The notes: generated by a model from the sequence alone, not told the origin. Counted from the first letter of the stretch, positions 1 to 5,501 are shown. The stretch is 5,501 bases of DNA from an uncultured Robiginitomaculum sp. (GCA_938003555.1 CALKXN010000275.1:1-5501), one strand, 5' to 3'. Numbers and translations are program-made.

Positions 1-113
1 AATCTGTCTAGCGCCGCCTGCCCGTTTTCCATGCCAGTATAATGCAAAACCAGCATAGAAATCGGAAGTTTGCGGTCATTAAAATTAGGAGATGGCGCCG
101 ATATTAGTTCCAT
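1..113 (-). CDS. AmpD-like N-acetylmuramoyl-L-alanine amidase, N-terminal fragment (runs off left edge)
   Basis: Translating the minus strand from the ATG at 113-111 gives 37 open codons to the window edge. They begin MELISAPSPNF and contain LPISMLVLHYTGM at residues 16-28. This is the start expected of the Amidase_2 (AmpD/PGRP-like) family: a 'SPN[FY]..R' lead, then the first beta strand ending in a histidine (His24) that is normally the first zinc ligand. Family members cleave the amide bond between N-acetylmuramic (or anhydromuramic) acid and L-alanine in peptidoglycan turnover. No signal peptide is visible, so a cytoplasmic muropeptide-recycling role is the simplest reading. The ATG lies inside the last codons of the upstream DUF1801 gene (10-base overlap), with only a weak GGA six bases ahead, so translation is probably coupled. 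An ATG in another frame at 79-77 meets a TAG within 24 codons and was discarded. The remaining zinc ligands and the catalytic residues are outside the window. Confidence 0.85.
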   Translation of the reverse strand, partial: MELISAPSPNFNDRKLPISMLVLHYTGMENGQAALDR

Positions 114-538
114 GTGTCATCCGGATATTTACGGCCCATGAGGGTCAAAGCTTTGGTTATGATTTCTTCGAGAACGTCTATATTCACATCGGATAATCGC
201 TTTATATTGAGGCAAGACTTGCCCATTTTATGCTTCCCCAAGCGGGATAATTCATCGTCAAAGTCTTGATAACCCGGCATGATATAAATCGATAAATATT
301 GCGCCCGAGGTGAAAATCCAATCCTTAGAGAGTCCCCTTCACGGCCACTGTCATATTTATAATGATACGTCCCATAGCCAATAATCTTGCCCCACAGAAC
401 AGGCGGGTATCCCGATATTTTCTCAATCAAAGACAACAAGATTTTACAGTCCTCTCGCTTTTGGTCATCAGAAATAGCCGCAATGAAGCCGACAGGACAT
501 TCATTTGTCGCCTGAGTTTTATTATTTGCATTCGCCAT
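104..538 (-). CDS. DUF1801 domain-containing protein
   Basis: This 144-residue soluble protein matches the DUF1801 (YdhG-like) pattern along nearly its whole length. Residues 45-63 read PPVLWGKIIGYGTYHYKYD, followed by SGREGD at 64-69, GFSPR at 74-78, IYIMPGY at 84-90 and LGKHKMGKSCLNIKRL at 100-115. Its size is usual for the family. It has no membrane segment or signal peptide. The biochemical role of DUF1801 proteins is not established; the fold resembles small alpha/beta ligand-binding domains, and no catalytic residues can be assigned. The ATG at 538-536 is supported by a GGAG seven bases upstream (549-546) and overlaps the end of the exporter gene by 17 bases. Its TAA in turn overlaps the amidase start. 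This packing says it is translated as the middle member of a three-gene group. I am confident of the family and offer no function. Confidence 0.92.
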   Translation of the reverse strand: MANANNKTQATNECPVGFIAAISDDQKREDCKILLSLIEKISGYPPVLWGKIIGYGTYHYKYDSGREGDSLRIGFSPRAQYLSIYIMPGYQDFDDELSRLGKHKMGKSCLNIKRLSDVNIDVLEEIITKALTLMGRKYPDDTWN

Positions 539-1412
539 TGCGCGTCTCCGTCACTTTGAATGTCTTGTTTGACGCAATAATATACACGCAGGGTAAAATG
601 AAAAGCGCCCCGACCAATAGGCGTTTAGAGGGTGCATCACCTAAAAAGGTAATGCCGAGTATCGCTGCAAAAACAGGCGTCATCAAAGTCAACGGCACGA
701 CGCGGTTCACAGTATAGCGCTGCAGCAATGAAAAATATTGCCCATGAGCCACAATCGATACGCACAGGGCGGCATAGACCGCTGCAATCATGAGCGGCCA
801 TTTGCTCTGTCCCCATATATCTTGGGGGGATGGCTCAAAAATCATACTCATCATCACCATTGTCGGCAGAACCGTCACAGCGACCCAAGCAACATATATA
901 CGCCAATCCACAGCGCCGACCGTCCGGATGAGCACCGACCCGGCAGCTAATGCCAAATATGCCGCGCCGACATAAATCAAGCCGATATCAAGGTCGACCT
1001 GCCCAGGTTCATAAATCATAATCACGCTTCCGATAAATGCACCAATAATTGCAAATATCGTTATCCATCCAGGCCGCTCCTTTAGGAAGGCGATAGATAA
1101 TATGGCCGCAAAGGGAATGAGCATTTGGCTAACAACGCCGCTGCCTGTGGCGCTGGCCGTTTGAAGCCCTGTGTAAAGAAAGCCGAGATGCAAAGGTCCC
1201 ACGCACAGGCAGACCAAAATCAAACGTATAAAGTTCTCGGGCTTTGGTTTAAACAAAAAAGGCGTCATAATCAGCATAACGATCAGAGCGCGCAGTGAGG
1301 CCAACATAAAGGGCGGAACATCGTGATGTCCCAGCGCCCATGCGCTCACAGCAAGATTACCGGCCCAAAGCACGTTGCAGAGCATAAGAATAAGAAAGTC
1401 TCGGGCAGCCAT
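522..1412 (-). CDS. EamA/DMT-superfamily transporter, ten-helix exporter
   Basis: The 296-residue protein is strongly hydrophobic, with about ten membrane helices (roughly residues 5-25, 34-54, 61-81, 91-110, 116-134, 143-163, 168-190, 205-225, 237-257, 264-281). They form two EamA repeats of five helices. The first repeat has the usual N-terminal 'LWAGN' helix start and a Leu-Lys-Glu-Arg turn at 110-113; the second ends with LGDAPSKRLLVGALFI (257-272). By memory of the family it resembles E. coli EamA, the O-acetylserine/cysteine exporter, in 'VPPFMLASLR' (32-41) and in 'RYTVNRVVPLTLMTPV' (232-247). The inferred role is efflux of a small metabolite across the inner membrane; the substrate cannot be read from sequence, and other DMT exporters look similar. 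The ATG at 1412 has an AGGG six bases upstream. A gap of 46 bases separates it from the upstream membrane-protein gene, and its end overlaps the DUF1801 gene. Confidence 0.93.
   Translation of the reverse strand: MAARDFLILMLCNVLWAGNLAVSAWALGHHDVPPFMLASLRALIVMLIMTPFLFKPKPENFIRLILVCLCVGPLHLGFLYTGLQTASATGSGVVSQMLIPFAAILSIAFLKERPGWITIFAIIGAFIGSVIMIYEPGQVDLDIGLIYVGAAYLALAAGSVLIRTVGAVDWRIYVAWVAVTVLPTMVMMSMIFEPSPQDIWGQSKWPLMIAAVYAALCVSIVAHGQYFSLLQRYTVNRVVPLTLMTPVFAAILGITFLGDAPSKRLLVGALFILPCVYIIASNKTFKVTETRNGECK
546..549 (-). promoter_or_regulatory. Ribosome binding site of the DUF1801 gene, inside the exporter gene
   Basis: GGAG on the minus strand lies seven bases before the ATG at 538 and within the last coding bases of the exporter. 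It fixes the DUF1801 start and supports re-initiation by ribosomes finishing the exporter. Confidence 0.6.
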
Positions 1413-1458
1413 GCCCTGCCCTAACGCAAGCGATTAGAGTGTCAATCCACAGATTGGC

Positions 1459-1830
1459 CTATTGCCCGACCGTCCAGCCATCAGGCGTTTCGCGGGCATC
1501 AAGAACAATATCGTCATCGCCTTGAGGCGTGGCCGGGTCTGCGTCATTAAACTGCGCTTGATTCACACCAAATTTCTTTTCGAGATCCTCGAAAGCTTTC
1601 TCGCGAACAGTTTTGCCAAATATCTTTGCGCGAAGCCAAAATCCAACAAATGCAATTGCCGCCAGAACCAATATCGCCAAAACAACAACCAATGCCGCCG
1701 ATGTAGCCAAAACCAGCACGCCTAAGCCAATAATTGCGCTTGCAATCAACATCGCTGTTCGCCCGATCTTTTGCAGAAAGGTTTTAGGCTGGCCGCCGTG
1801 TAAATTTGAAACTCTGATGTAAGTCGTCAT
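1459..1830 (-). CDS. Small two-helix membrane protein, unknown function
   Basis: I do not recognise a named family. The 123-residue protein has a short basic N-terminus, then a continuous hydrophobic block from about residue 25 to 66 that fits two closely spaced membrane helices (about 25-43 and 46-66) of mostly Ala, Val, Leu and Ile. A basic stretch (RAKIFGKTVREK, 67-78) and an amphipathic, possibly helical segment (79-88, EDLEKKF) follow, then a soluble acidic tail with DDD at 105-107 and Trp119 near the C-terminus. By the positive-inside rule both ends are probably cytoplasmic. The ATG at 1830 is well supported by a purine-rich GAGGAAGGAG nine bases upstream. It begins a probable new transcription unit after djlA and precedes the exporter by 46 bases. 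Its coding character (real start signal, clean stop, sensible topology) makes it a genuine gene; any function would be guesswork. Confidence 0.82.
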   Translation of the reverse strand: MTTYIRVSNLHGGQPKTFLQKIGRTAMLIASAIIGLGVLVLATSAALVVVLAILVLAAIAFVGFWLRAKIFGKTVREKAFEDLEKKFGVNQAQFNDADPATPQGDDDIVLDARETPDGWTVGQ

Positions 1831-1839
1831 TTATTTATG

Positions 1840-1849
1840 CTCCTTCCTC
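1840..1849 (-). promoter_or_regulatory. Strong ribosome binding site of the 123-residue membrane protein
   Basis: GAGGAAGGAG on the minus strand, ending nine bases before the ATG at 1830, is the best Shine-Dalgarno match in the window. It implies that the small membrane protein is well translated and fixes its start. Confidence 0.75.
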
Positions 1850-1878
1850 TAATTTGGCGCGAAATGAGAAAAGGTCAA
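1850..1878 (-). promoter_or_regulatory. Weak candidate promoter ahead of the small membrane protein
   Basis: The minus strand holds TTGACC at 1878-1873 (five of six matches to a -35 box). After 16 to 18 bases there is only an AT-rich stretch at 1856-1849 with a poor -10 match (three of six at best). It sits in the 85-base gap after djlA, which is where a promoter for the left-hand gene group would be expected. The evidence is positional and the motif is weak. Confidence 0.25.
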
Positions 1879-1902
1879 GTCACAGCAGGTTACAATTTCG
1901 TT

Positions 1903-1924
1903 ACGCAGTGGCGGCTTACTGCGT
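1903..1924 (-). other. Inverted repeat across the djlA stop codon (possible 3'-end hairpin)
   Basis: ACGCAGT at 1903-1909 and ACTGCGT at 1918-1924 are perfect seven-base complements separated by an eight-base loop. On the djlA transcript the 5' arm covers the last Thr and Gln codons plus the first base of TAA, and the 3' arm lies just after the stop. No run of U follows, so it is not a classical intrinsic terminator. It could stabilise the mRNA 3' end, assist Rho-dependent or partial termination, or be chance. Confidence 0.45.
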
Positions 1925-2608
1925 TTGAAGTTGAGCCTTTCGGGCTTTTACAATTTCGCCATAGGCGCGGTTAATCATCGCCATCTTATGATTAGCAAGC
2001 CCTTGCAGCTGCTCCGGTAAGCCGCGCGCGACAAGCCGATCCGGATGATTAGCCGCAGCTTGCCGGCGATAGGCCCGTTTTAAATCGGCATCTGAAATAT
2101 CTTCATCAACCCCCAAAATCAAATAAGGATCATCAGCAGGACGCCCCATATGGGAGACTTTAATGCGATTAAATTCACGCTCAGAGAATCCAAATATTTC
2201 CGCCGTTGTTTCTAAAAACTCCATTTCCTCAGGACTAACAACGCCATCCGCCAACGCGATATAGAACAAACCGTCCAGAACATCTTCGAGTGTCGCGGGC
2301 TGTGCGCGAAATTTACGCGCCACAATTTTGGCGTAGGATTTATAACCCGCTGTTGTTTTACGCGCCAGATCAAAGAACCGCGCTATACCGGCCTGCGCTT
2401 CGGGCGGCGCGGTGAATATCGTTCGAAAGGCGTTGATCTCTTCACGGGTCACAACACCATCCGCTTTAGCCAATTTAGCCGACAGCGCAATGAGCGCAGC
2501 CGCAAAGCCGGCATCATCTGTGCGCCCCGGGCGGCCGTCCATGTCGGGACGCGGCGCAGGGCCGAACATATTTGCCGCAGCAGAGAAAAGTCGGGTCCAA
2601 AAACTCAT
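1916..2608 (-). CDS. djlA: DjlA-like co-chaperone: TerB domain plus C-terminal J domain
   Basis: The 230-residue protein has the DjlA domain order. Residues about 32-152 form a TerB-like helical domain with two acidic metal-binding-type repeats, AKADGVVTREE (47-57) and ALADGVVSPEE (118-128). Residues about 160-227 are a J domain, with DPYLILGV at the start and the diagnostic His188-Pro189-Asp190 in the loop that stimulates DnaK ATPase. It should therefore recruit and activate DnaK. E. coli DjlA is about 270 residues with an N-terminal membrane helix. Here the N-terminus (SFWTRLFSAAANMFG) is at most an amphipathic helix, so the protein is probably cytosolic or peripheral, as in other short alphaproteobacterial versions. 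The ATG at 2608 lacks a clear ribosome binding site. It lies 43 bases after the AraC-type regulator, so the two may share a transcript. The family call is firm; the symbol is by architecture. Confidence 0.9.
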   Translation of the reverse strand: MSFWTRLFSAAANMFGPAPRPDMDGRPGRTDDAGFAAALIALSAKLAKADGVVTREEINAFRTIFTAPPEAQAGIARFFDLARKTTAGYKSYAKIVARKFRAQPATLEDVLDGLFYIALADGVVSPEEMEFLETTAEIFGFSEREFNRIKVSHMGRPADDPYLILGVDEDISDADLKRAYRRQAAANHPDRLVARGLPEQLQGLANHKMAMINRAYGEIVKARKAQLQTQ

Positions 2609-2651
2609 AAGTCGGCCATGCCGTAATTCACGCTAACGGGCAATAGGCGCC

Positions 2652-3677
2652 TTACTCTGATACACGGCTATATTTGACGTCGCGGCGATATCGACTTGGC
2701 GTCACGCCAAACCATGCGCGGAACGCCCGCGTGTAAGAGCTCTGATCGCTATATCCAAGTCGCGCCCCAATATCAGCATGATTGAGGTTACCCTGTCTCA
2801 GAAAAATCTCACATGTCTCCCGGCGCGCATCCTCAAGAATGTCGCGAAACCGAATGCCCTCTTTTTTCAAATAGCGCCGAAAATTACGCTCGCTCATATC
2901 CATCATCGCCGCAACTTCGGATATTTTTGGTCGACCGGACATAAGCCTGGACTGTAAAATATGCATTGTTTGACGCCGAAAAGTTTGCGGCTGCCCGAGT
3001 TCTTCAAGCTGCATATCTAATTTGGGCAGCATTAATTCTTTCAAAGCGGGGTTTCGCGTTGGAAGTGCAATTTCAGTTAATTCCGCAGGAAAGGCCATCA
3101 TGTCTTTGTCCGCGCCAAATTTTACCTTTGGCCCAAACACAACATGATGCGCGTCCAAATTTTGGGGCGCCTTATGTCTGAACTGCATCAACTGCACAGG
3201 GTTGGGCCCGCCAAATATAAGCCACCGTCCAATCGTGGCATATGCGGCAAAAACAATTTCAACAAAATGGCGGTAACGCTCGGCGTCTGGCGCGTCATAA
3301 GGCGTCCAGTGCACGCGCGCATATCTTGCATCTACCCGCAAGTCAGTCGTTCCAATTTGCTGCGTTAGCTTTTGGTATTTTGAGTTGATTGTCATAACCT
3401 CAGCGAGATTATCCGCAAATGTCAGCGTAAAACCCACATCAACAAATGTGTCCATGCGAATACGAAGTCCGACTTTAAGCCCCAAAGATTCATCTTGAGT
3501 CTGCGCCGCGGCCGCATTGATCACATCAATCACATTATCGACTGAAAATCGCGTTGAAGGATTGCTGAGCGCTAATTTCCCGCCCTCAATTAACGCATAG
3601 AGCTCATCTGCTTTTGCACCGCAAAATACGCATCCTTCAACGATGACTTTGAAGTAATTTGATGCAACAGTTCTCAT
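2652..3677 (-). CDS. AraC-family transcriptional regulator with arabinose-binding-type N-terminal domain
   Basis: The product is 341 residues from the ATG at 3677 (344 from a TTG at 3686). The first 200 or so residues fit the Arabinose_bd (PF12625-like) effector domain of OruR/ArgR-type AraC regulators, for example the 'DESLGLKVGLRIRMDTFVDVG' region near residues 62-82. The C-terminal 100 residues are the AraC DNA-binding domain: helix-turn-helix one near 252-274 (ISEVAAMMDMSERNFRRYL) and the family signature near 303-330 (IGARLGYSDQSSYTRAFRAW, then FGVTPSRYR). It should bind DNA, probably as a dimer, in response to a small molecule; the ligand and targets are unknown. I prefer the ATG because GGA lies four bases before it and nothing resembling a ribosome site precedes the TTG. 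Genes of this class often control a neighbour; djlA downstream and metH upstream run in the same direction, so no divergent target is visible. A Cys pair (CVFC, residues 16-19) near the N-terminus is unusual. Confidence 0.92.
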   Translation of the reverse strand: MRTVASNYFKVIVEGCVFCGAKADELYALIEGGKLALSNPSTRFSVDNVIDVINAAAAQTQDESLGLKVGLRIRMDTFVDVGFTLTFADNLAEVMTINSKYQKLTQQIGTTDLRVDARYARVHWTPYDAPDAERYRHFVEIVFAAYATIGRWLIFGGPNPVQLMQFRHKAPQNLDAHHVVFGPKVKFGADKDMMAFPAELTEIALPTRNPALKELMLPKLDMQLEELGQPQTFRRQTMHILQSRLMSGRPKISEVAAMMDMSERNFRRYLKKEGIRFRDILEDARRETCEIFLRQGNLNHADIGARLGYSDQSSYTRAFRAWFGVTPSRYRRDVKYSRVSE

Positions 3678-3685
3678 ATATTCCA

Positions 3686-3715
3686 AGTATTTAAGTACGC
3701 TGTAATATTTGTCAA
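3686..3715 (-). promoter_or_regulatory. Candidate sigma-70 promoter and operator of the AraC-type regulator
   Basis: In the gap after the NTF2-like gene the minus strand carries a perfect TTGACA at 3715-3710. A moderate -10 region lies 15 to 18 bases further on (TTAAAT at 3694-3689 or AATACT at 3691-3686, four of six matches each). Overlapping the -10 region is an imperfect 12-base palindrome (3687-3698, five of six pairs, centre TTAA) and a direct repeat TACTT at 3697-3693 and 3689-3685. Both are plausible binding sites for autoregulation. Transcription would start near 3680, almost at the ATG at 3677, so the mRNA could be leaderless or nearly so. Confidence 0.45.
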
Positions 3716-3733
3716 TTCTTGAGATTTGAAACT

Positions 3734-4222
3734 TTAGTTTGCGCTGGAAGTATGATCAGACATTATGTTCCAAACGCCATTATTTCTACGCATATGGAGC
3801 GTAAACAGACCATTTGGGCGGTCGTCTTCACGATTAAGTGACCACCGACCAAAGACCAATGCGTCTTTGTTTCCTAATATTTCAATCTCTAAATCCGTAA
3901 AGCTAAGCGTGCCCATCGCGGCCTTATCAGGATAGCGTGACAGATAACGCTCTTTCGTTACCTGCCATCCCCGATTTACGCCGCCGCCAGAGGCAAAGCG
4001 TAAATTTTCAGATTTCCAATAGTCTTGCATGAAGCCATGAATATCGCCATTATTCCAAGCGCTGTCTTGGCGGGCGAGCGTCTCGCGAATTTGGGTTTCA
4101 GCCTCGGTTTTATCGATAGAACTTTCAATCAAAAAAACCTTACCAAACCAAATTCCAATAAGGAGAAATAACGCCCCGAACAAGCACGGTAGCAGGATGT
4201 CCTTAAACAAAGATAGCTTCAT
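3734..4222 (-). CDS. Membrane-anchored NTF2-like / DUF4440 domain protein
   Basis: The protein has 162 residues. Residues about 8-30 form one hydrophobic helix after a short basic start (KLSLFKD), fitting an N-terminal membrane anchor or uncleaved signal. Cys13 lies inside the helix without a lipobox, so it is not a lipoprotein. Residues about 42-158 match the NTF2-like DUF4440/SnoaL fold: the helix motif RQDSAWNNGDIHGFMQDYW (51-69), LRFASGGGVNRGW (74-86), YPDKAAMGTLSFTDLEI (97-113), the strand ALVFGRWSL (121-129), GLFTLHMRRNNGVWNIMSDHTS (138-159). Some relatives are annotated as SgcJ/EcaC-type, but the cone-shaped fold is used for binding or catalysis in many contexts and no activity can be assigned. 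The anchor should place the domain in the periplasm. The ATG at 4222 has AGGGA six bases upstream and lies 23 bases after the metH stop, so it is probably co-transcribed with metH. Confidence 0.87.
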   Translation of the reverse strand: MKLSLFKDILLPCLFGALFLLIGIWFGKVFLIESSIDKTEAETQIRETLARQDSAWNNGDIHGFMQDYWKSENLRFASGGGVNRGWQVTKERYLSRYPDKAAMGTLSFTDLEIEILGNKDALVFGRWSLNREDDRPNGLFTLHMRRNNGVWNIMSDHTSSAN

Positions 4223-4227
4223 ATATT

Positions 4228-4233
4228 GTCCCT
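4228..4233 (-). promoter_or_regulatory. Ribosome binding site of the NTF2-like gene
   Basis: AGGGAC on the minus strand lies in the 23-base gap after the metH TAG. Its AGGGA core is six bases from the ATG at 4222. It fixes the start. The gap leaves little room for a separate promoter, so read-through from metH is likely. Confidence 0.65.
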
Positions 4234-4245
4234 AAAGCCAGTCGC

Positions 4246-5501
4246 CTATTTATAATTCAAAATCGGCGCAAGCCAGCGTTCTGCGTCGGCAAAATCCATA
4301 TCTTTGCGGCGGGCATAATCTTCGACTTGGTCTTTCTCAATCTTGCCAACGCCGAAATAAACCGATTCAGGATGACTAAAATATAGACCTGATACAGAGC
4401 TGGCCGGATGCATCGCAAAACTTTGTGTCAGCTCCACATCCGCCTGCGCGGTGGCATCGAGCAAGCGGAACAGAGTTGCCTTTTCAGTATGGTCGGGCTG
4501 CGCGGGATAACCTGGCGCAGGACGGATACCATCATAGCGCTCTGCAATCAGCTCATCACCTGAGAATGTTTCCTCAGGGGCATATCCCCAAAACTCTTTG
4601 CGGACGCGCTGATGCAAATGTTCAGCAAACGCCTCAGCGAGGCGGTCAGTTAGCGCTTGGAAGAGAATGGCATTATAATCATCGCCCGCATCTTTATATT
4701 TCTGCACGCGTCCCTCTTCGCCCAGACCTGTCGTCACGCAAAATCCGCCGACATAGTCGTGGCTATCGGCTACGAAATCAGAGATACAGTAATTTGGCTT
4801 TGCCGCACTGCCTTTGCTGATTTGTTGGCGCAAGCCATGAAAGGATGCGATGACCTCTTTGCGGTCTTCATCCGCAAAAACTTTAACATCGTCCCCGTCA
4901 CGCTCTGCTGGCCAAAACCCTATCACGCCCTTGGCCGTAACCCATTTCCCAGCGATGATTTTATCGAGCATTTCATTGGCGTCGGCGAATAATTCACGCG
5001 CTGTCTCGCCGTAACGCTCATTGTCCAAAATCGCCGGATAGCGGCCTTTGAGCTCCCATGTCGCGAAAAACGGTGTCCAATCGATAAAGGGACGAAGGGC
5101 TGCCAAATCATAACCCTCCAGCGCCTTTGTGCCTAAAAAGCTCGGCTTTGGCGGCGTATAGCCCTCAAAATTTGGTTTAAATGCATTTTCCTGAGACTCT
5201 TTAAGTGTCAGGCGGGCTTTTCGATTTTGCCCGGCCAAATGAGATTTGCGCGCTTTTTCATATTCAACTTTGATTCCCGCTTCATAGGCATCTGACTCAT
5301 CGCCCAATAACGCGCCCACAACGCCAACAGCCCGCGAGGCATCCGTGACATATATGGTGGGGCCGTTTTTATAGGCGGGTTCGATCTTGACCGCTGTATG
5401 GGTTTTCGACGTCGTCGCGCCGCCAATCAGCAGCGGCATTGTCATATCCAGACGCTGCATTTCCTGGCCCATATAGACCATTTCATCCAGTGAAGGCGTA
5501 A
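4246..5501 (-). CDS. metH: Cobalamin-dependent methionine synthase MetH, C-terminal part (5' end outside window)
   Basis: The frame is open from the right edge (first complete codon at 5499) for 417 residues to TAG. It begins TPSLDEMVYMGQEM, which aligns with the end of the MetH cobalamin-binding domain. Compared with E. coli MetH from memory, the first residue corresponds to Thr808, and the Ser at visible residue 3 to Ser810 of the His-Asp-Ser ligand triad. LLIGGATTSKTHTAVKI follows at about 23-39. The AdoMet activation domain then covers about 100-417, with IDWTPFF (139-145), the AdoMet-binding signature RPAPGYPAQPDHTEK (326-340, Arg equivalent to Arg1134) and YFSHPES.YFGVGKI (373-386). MetH transfers a methyl group from methyl-tetrahydrofolate through cobalamin to homocysteine; this domain reactivates oxidised cofactor with AdoMet and a flavodoxin-type donor. 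All diagnostic residues in view are intact. The methionine at 5481 is internal, not a start. Some alphaproteobacteria encode the homocysteine domain separately; the window cannot show which arrangement applies here. Confidence 0.97.
   Translation of the reverse strand, partial: TPSLDEMVYMGQEMQRLDMTMPLLIGGATTSKTHTAVKIEPAYKNGPTIYVTDASRAVGVVGALLGDESDAYEAGIKVEYEKARKSHLAGQNRKARLTLKESQENAFKPNFEGYTPPKPSFLGTKALEGYDLAALRPFIDWTPFFATWELKGRYPAILDNERYGETARELFADANEMLDKIIAGKWVTAKGVIGFWPAERDGDDVKVFADEDRKEVIASFHGLRQQISKGSAAKPNYCISDFVADSHDYVGGFCVTTGLGEEGRVQKYKDAGDDYNAILFQALTDRLAEAFAEHLHQRVRKEFWGYAPEETFSGDELIAERYDGIRPAPGYPAQPDHTEKATLFRLLDATAQADVELTQSFAMHPASSVSGLYFSHPESVYFGVGKIEKDQVEDYARRKDMDFADAERWLAPILNYK

Noticed and set aside
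362..975. Several plus-strand open frames opposite the DUF1801 and exporter genes
   Set aside because: They lie antisense to well-supported genes, have low-complexity or His-rich translations with no family pattern, and lack ribosome sites.
1440..1445. Perfect TTGACA on the minus strand ahead of the exporter gene
   Set aside because: At 16 to 18 bases downstream the sequence is GC-rich (TAGGGC, AGGGCA) with no acceptable -10 box, and the upstream gene ends only 14 bases away, so operon read-through is simpler.
1934..1950. Plus-strand GAGCC-loop-GGCTTTT resembling a short terminator
   Set aside because: The stem is only four pairs, it lies within djlA coding sequence, and no plus-strand gene needs a terminator there.
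1890..1958. Eleven-base direct repeat TTACAATTTCG at 1890-1900 and 1948-1958
   Set aside because: One copy is within the djlA coding sequence and the other in the following gap. There is no third copy, no symmetry, and no sign of an attachment site or mobile element.
2605..2619. Four-codon frame (Met-Ala-Asp-Leu) whose TGA overlaps the djlA ATG
   Set aside because: It looks like an ATGA coupling leader, but it has no ribosome site and is short enough to be chance.
4184..4186. Cys13 of the NTF2-like protein as a lipoprotein attachment site
   Set aside because: The residues before it (Leu-Leu-Pro) do not form a lipobox and the hydrophobic helix continues for some 15 residues after it.
4425..4992. 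Plus-strand frames of 131 and 111 codons opposite metH
   Set aside because: They are shadows of the strongly conserved metH coding sequence, with no recognisable domain or start signal.
5479..5481. ATG in the metH frame as a possible start of a shorter gene
   Set aside because: The frame stays open to the window edge and the upstream residues TPSLDE are conserved MetH sequence, so this methionine is internal.

Overview
The window reads as an ordinary chromosomal stretch of a Gram-negative bacterium, most likely an alphaproteobacterium of moderate GC. The pointers are an AmpD-like amidase start with the 'SPNF..R..PI..LVLHYTGM' pattern, a compact DjlA-type TerB/J-domain protein without a membrane anchor, and the codon usage. 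A marine Maricaulales/Hyphomonadaceae-like host is my best guess, but it is inference only. Every gene lies on the minus strand, so transcription runs from position 5501 towards 1. I find no credible plus-strand gene, no RNA gene, no CRISPR and no mobile element. No gap between genes exceeds about 90 bases.

Right part, in transcription order. (1) 5501-4246 is the C-terminal third of cobalamin-dependent methionine synthase MetH: the end of the B12-binding domain plus the complete AdoMet reactivation domain. (2) After 23 bases, and with a good ribosome binding site, comes a small membrane-anchored NTF2-like/DUF4440 protein (4222-3734), probably read through from metH. (3) A short gap with a perfect TTGACA box precedes an AraC-family regulator with an arabinose-binding-type N-terminal domain (about 3677-2652). 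(4) After 43 bases comes a DjlA-like TerB plus J-domain co-chaperone (2608-1916).

Left part. An inverted repeat spans the djlA stop codon. It is followed by a strong ribosome binding site and a second probable transcription unit: a 123-residue two-helix membrane protein of unknown function (1830-1459), a ten-helix EamA/DMT-type exporter (1412-522), a DUF1801 protein (538-104) that overlaps the exporter by 17 bases, and the first 37 codons of an AmpD-like N-acetylmuramoyl-L-alanine amidase (113-1) that overlaps the DUF1801 gene by 10 bases. The amidase is easy to miss because only its start is in the window.

No pathway links all these genes. The likely logic is a methionine-synthesis unit on the right, a regulator/chaperone pair in the middle and a translationally coupled exporter/DUF1801/amidase group on the left. 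I found no convincing sign of an undescribed system. The points most worth a second look are the three-gene group lying between the djlA-like gene and the amidase, the AraC promoter/operator region with a possible leaderless start, and the metH-linked NTF2-like membrane protein.
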